DNA of 52,829 nt. It comes from JAUPVO01 sp964420875 (GTDB lineage Bacteria > Patescibacteriota > Minisyncoccia > Phycocordibacterales > UBA5272). Both the position numbers and the translations under genes were made by a program. Of this stretch, positions 52,141 to 52,829 are shown piece by piece. The DNA is taken from NCBI GenBank assembly GCA_964420875.1, contig CAYQUK010000003.1, forward strand, positions 1 to 52,829, written 5' to 3'. The notes beneath the pieces are model-generated. The model did no database searches and had not been told where the DNA came from. It saw nothing but the letters and a program-made list of their open reading frames with translations. How positions within the stretch are numbered: position 1 is the first letter of the stretch; each line of letters opens with the position of its first letter.

Positions 52141-52167
52141 AAAAAAGCCCTTATTTAAGGGGCTTTT
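52141..52167 (-). terminator. Minus-strand terminator of the 52183 cassette
   Basis: AAAAGCCCC, loop around TTAAATAA, GGGCTTTTTT on the minus strand. The next cassette's -35 starts three bases downstream. Confidence 0.85.
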
Positions 52168-52182
52168 CCAGTTCAAGATTGG

Positions 52183-52365
52183 TCATTGCTGGGTTTTTGG
52201 TGTCGGGACGGTTATTGATTTTGGACTTTTGTTTTGGTCATTTCCGATCACCATAAAGCCGGTTGTTCGCCCGCACAAGATGGCTGCATCTGCAGCCGCG
52301 AACAAAGCTTTTTTTGTTTCGGCATCCAGACTGCCTGCGGAGCATTCAAAGACTCCTATTGCCAT
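52183..52365 (-). CDS. Orphan cassette protein (60 aa)
   Basis: I do not recognise it. It begins MAIGVFECSAGSLDAETKKA and continues LFAAADAAILCGRTTGFMVI, then a polar Pro/Thr tail. It could be a small alpha/beta domain. GAGGGG lies about seven bases before ATG 52365 (the longer start at 52437 lies in the promoter). Own promoter and terminator; Ala, Gly and ATC-rich coding. It is the second of two antisense cassettes between the helicase and nuclease genes. Confidence 0.6.
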   Translation of the reverse strand: MAIGVFECSAGSLDAETKKALFAAADAAILCGRTTGFMVIGNDQNKSPKSITVPTPKTQQ

Positions 52366-52408
52366 TTCGTTCCCCTCGATTCTATCTGGACGAACTTGTC
52401 CAAAGAGA

Positions 52409-52437
52409 ATACTACAAGAAATATAATAATAATTCAA
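52409..52437 (-). promoter_or_regulatory. Canonical promoter of the 52183 cassette (minus)
   Basis: TTGAAT (52437-52432), 17 bases, TAGTAT (52414-52409). Confidence 0.75.
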
Positions 52438-52476
52438 CTCATTATTTTATTTATCAAAAGTGATATAATTATTAAA

Positions 52477-52829
52477 ATGCAAAACAAAGTCGAGACGAGG
52501 GATAAATATAAAGCTGTATGGGTGTCGCATAGTAGCATGGGTGACTGGCTGAAATGTCCGAGGCTGTATTATCTACACAATGTATACAAAAATAGCGAGG
52601 GGAGAAAGGTGGCAATAGTTTCGCCATATATGTCACTCGGTGTGGCAGTGCATAATGTCCTCGAGAATCTGGCCAATTTCAAATCTGACGAGCGTATGAG
52701 TCGCGACCTCTTGGCTGACTATGAAAATGAATGGGTAAAGGTGAGTGGCGAAATAGGGGGCTTCACATCTGCCGAGCAGGAGGCAGAATTTAAAGAGAGA
52801 GGTAGAGGTATGATAGAAAGGGTGATACG
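52477..52829 (+). CDS. PD-(D/E)XK superfamily nuclease (RecB-like), partial
   Basis: The frame starts at ATG 52477 and runs off the window (117 codons visible). VSHSSMGDWLKCPRLYYLHN is the N-terminal signature of Cas4/RecB-type PD-(D/E)XK nucleases, in which the Cys is usually part of a Fe-S site. SLGVAVHNVLENL matches the conserved helix. It probably acts with the UvrD-like helicase upstream in DNA end processing or repair. TG-A-TATAAT (52461-52469) lies seven bases before the ATG. Confidence 0.8.
   Translation, partial: MQNKVETRDKYKAVWVSHSSMGDWLKCPRLYYLHNVYKNSEGRKVAIVSPYMSLGVAVHNVLENLANFKSDERMSRDLLADYENEWVKVSGEIGGFTSAEQEAEFKERGRGMIERVI

Overview
The window looks like a chromosome segment of a Candidate Phyla Radiation bacterium (Patescibacteria, most like the Parcubacteria group). 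This is inferred from gene content and style: short versions of core proteins (a 498-aa IF-2, a 713-aa SMC-like ATPase, a 425-aa ProS, a PriA-like protein without a visible Walker A), an secreted PG-binding protein, many small membrane proteins, and heavy use of the Ile codon ATA. No 16S gene is present, so placement is an inference. TGA, TAA and TAG all serve as stops at the ends of conserved genes, so the code looks standard.

Layout. 1-7.4 kb: a broken RNase J-like gene, a family 5 solute-binding protein and secG on the minus strand, then a DHH phosphoesterase, tRNA-Asn and small accessory genes. 7.6-12.4 kb: envelope proteins (PG-binding, CAP domain), RlmB, HPF and a cyclophilin. 12.4-15.7 kb: fmt, def and a PriA-like gene (minus). 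15.7-26.6 kb: mreB, a DNA polymerase III delta-prime-like gene, frr, rseP, proS, a second mreB, mreC, a tiny gene in the mreD position, PBP2, greA and lysS. 27-30.2 kb: a mini dcw cluster (mraZ, rsmH, ftsL-like, ftsI) with a three-repeat MraZ operator. 30.2-33.4 kb: rbfA and infB (minus), then a cysteine desulfurase. 34-43 kb: DUF268, superoxide dismutase, ClpC, tRNA-Tyr, TrhO, VanY-like peptidase, DUF1993, and an ABC-2 exporter. 43.4-46.9 kb: SMC, L27 and small genes. 47-48.3 kb: a two-gene AT-rich operon with a frameshifted HEPN-like protein. 48.4-52.8 kb: a UvrD-like helicase-nuclease interrupted by an in-frame TAG, and the start of a PD-(D/E)XK nuclease.

The main observation is that two gene-expression grammars are interleaved. 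Most resident genes have an extended -10 box (TGnTAnnnT) with no clear -35, ending about six bases before the ATG. That places the predicted transcription start on or within a few bases of the start codon (leaderless mRNA). In contrast, about ten loci sit singly between core genes and carry a -35/-10 pair, almost always 17 bases apart, usually a Shine-Dalgarno leader, a less ATA-rich coding region, and mostly their own hairpin terminator. These cassette-like units encode a 2H phosphoesterase-like protein, an HD-domain phosphohydrolase, several orphan small proteins and one apparently noncoding structured RNA. One of them abuts the truncated 3' end of a HAD hydrolase gene, which suggests insertion or replacement. 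I propose these as laterally acquired, self-contained expression cassettes; I know of no description of them, but could not search.

Three otherwise conserved genes are broken in this sequence (RNase J-like, HEPN-like, UvrD-like). Whether this reflects real decay, recoding or assembly error cannot be decided from sequence alone.
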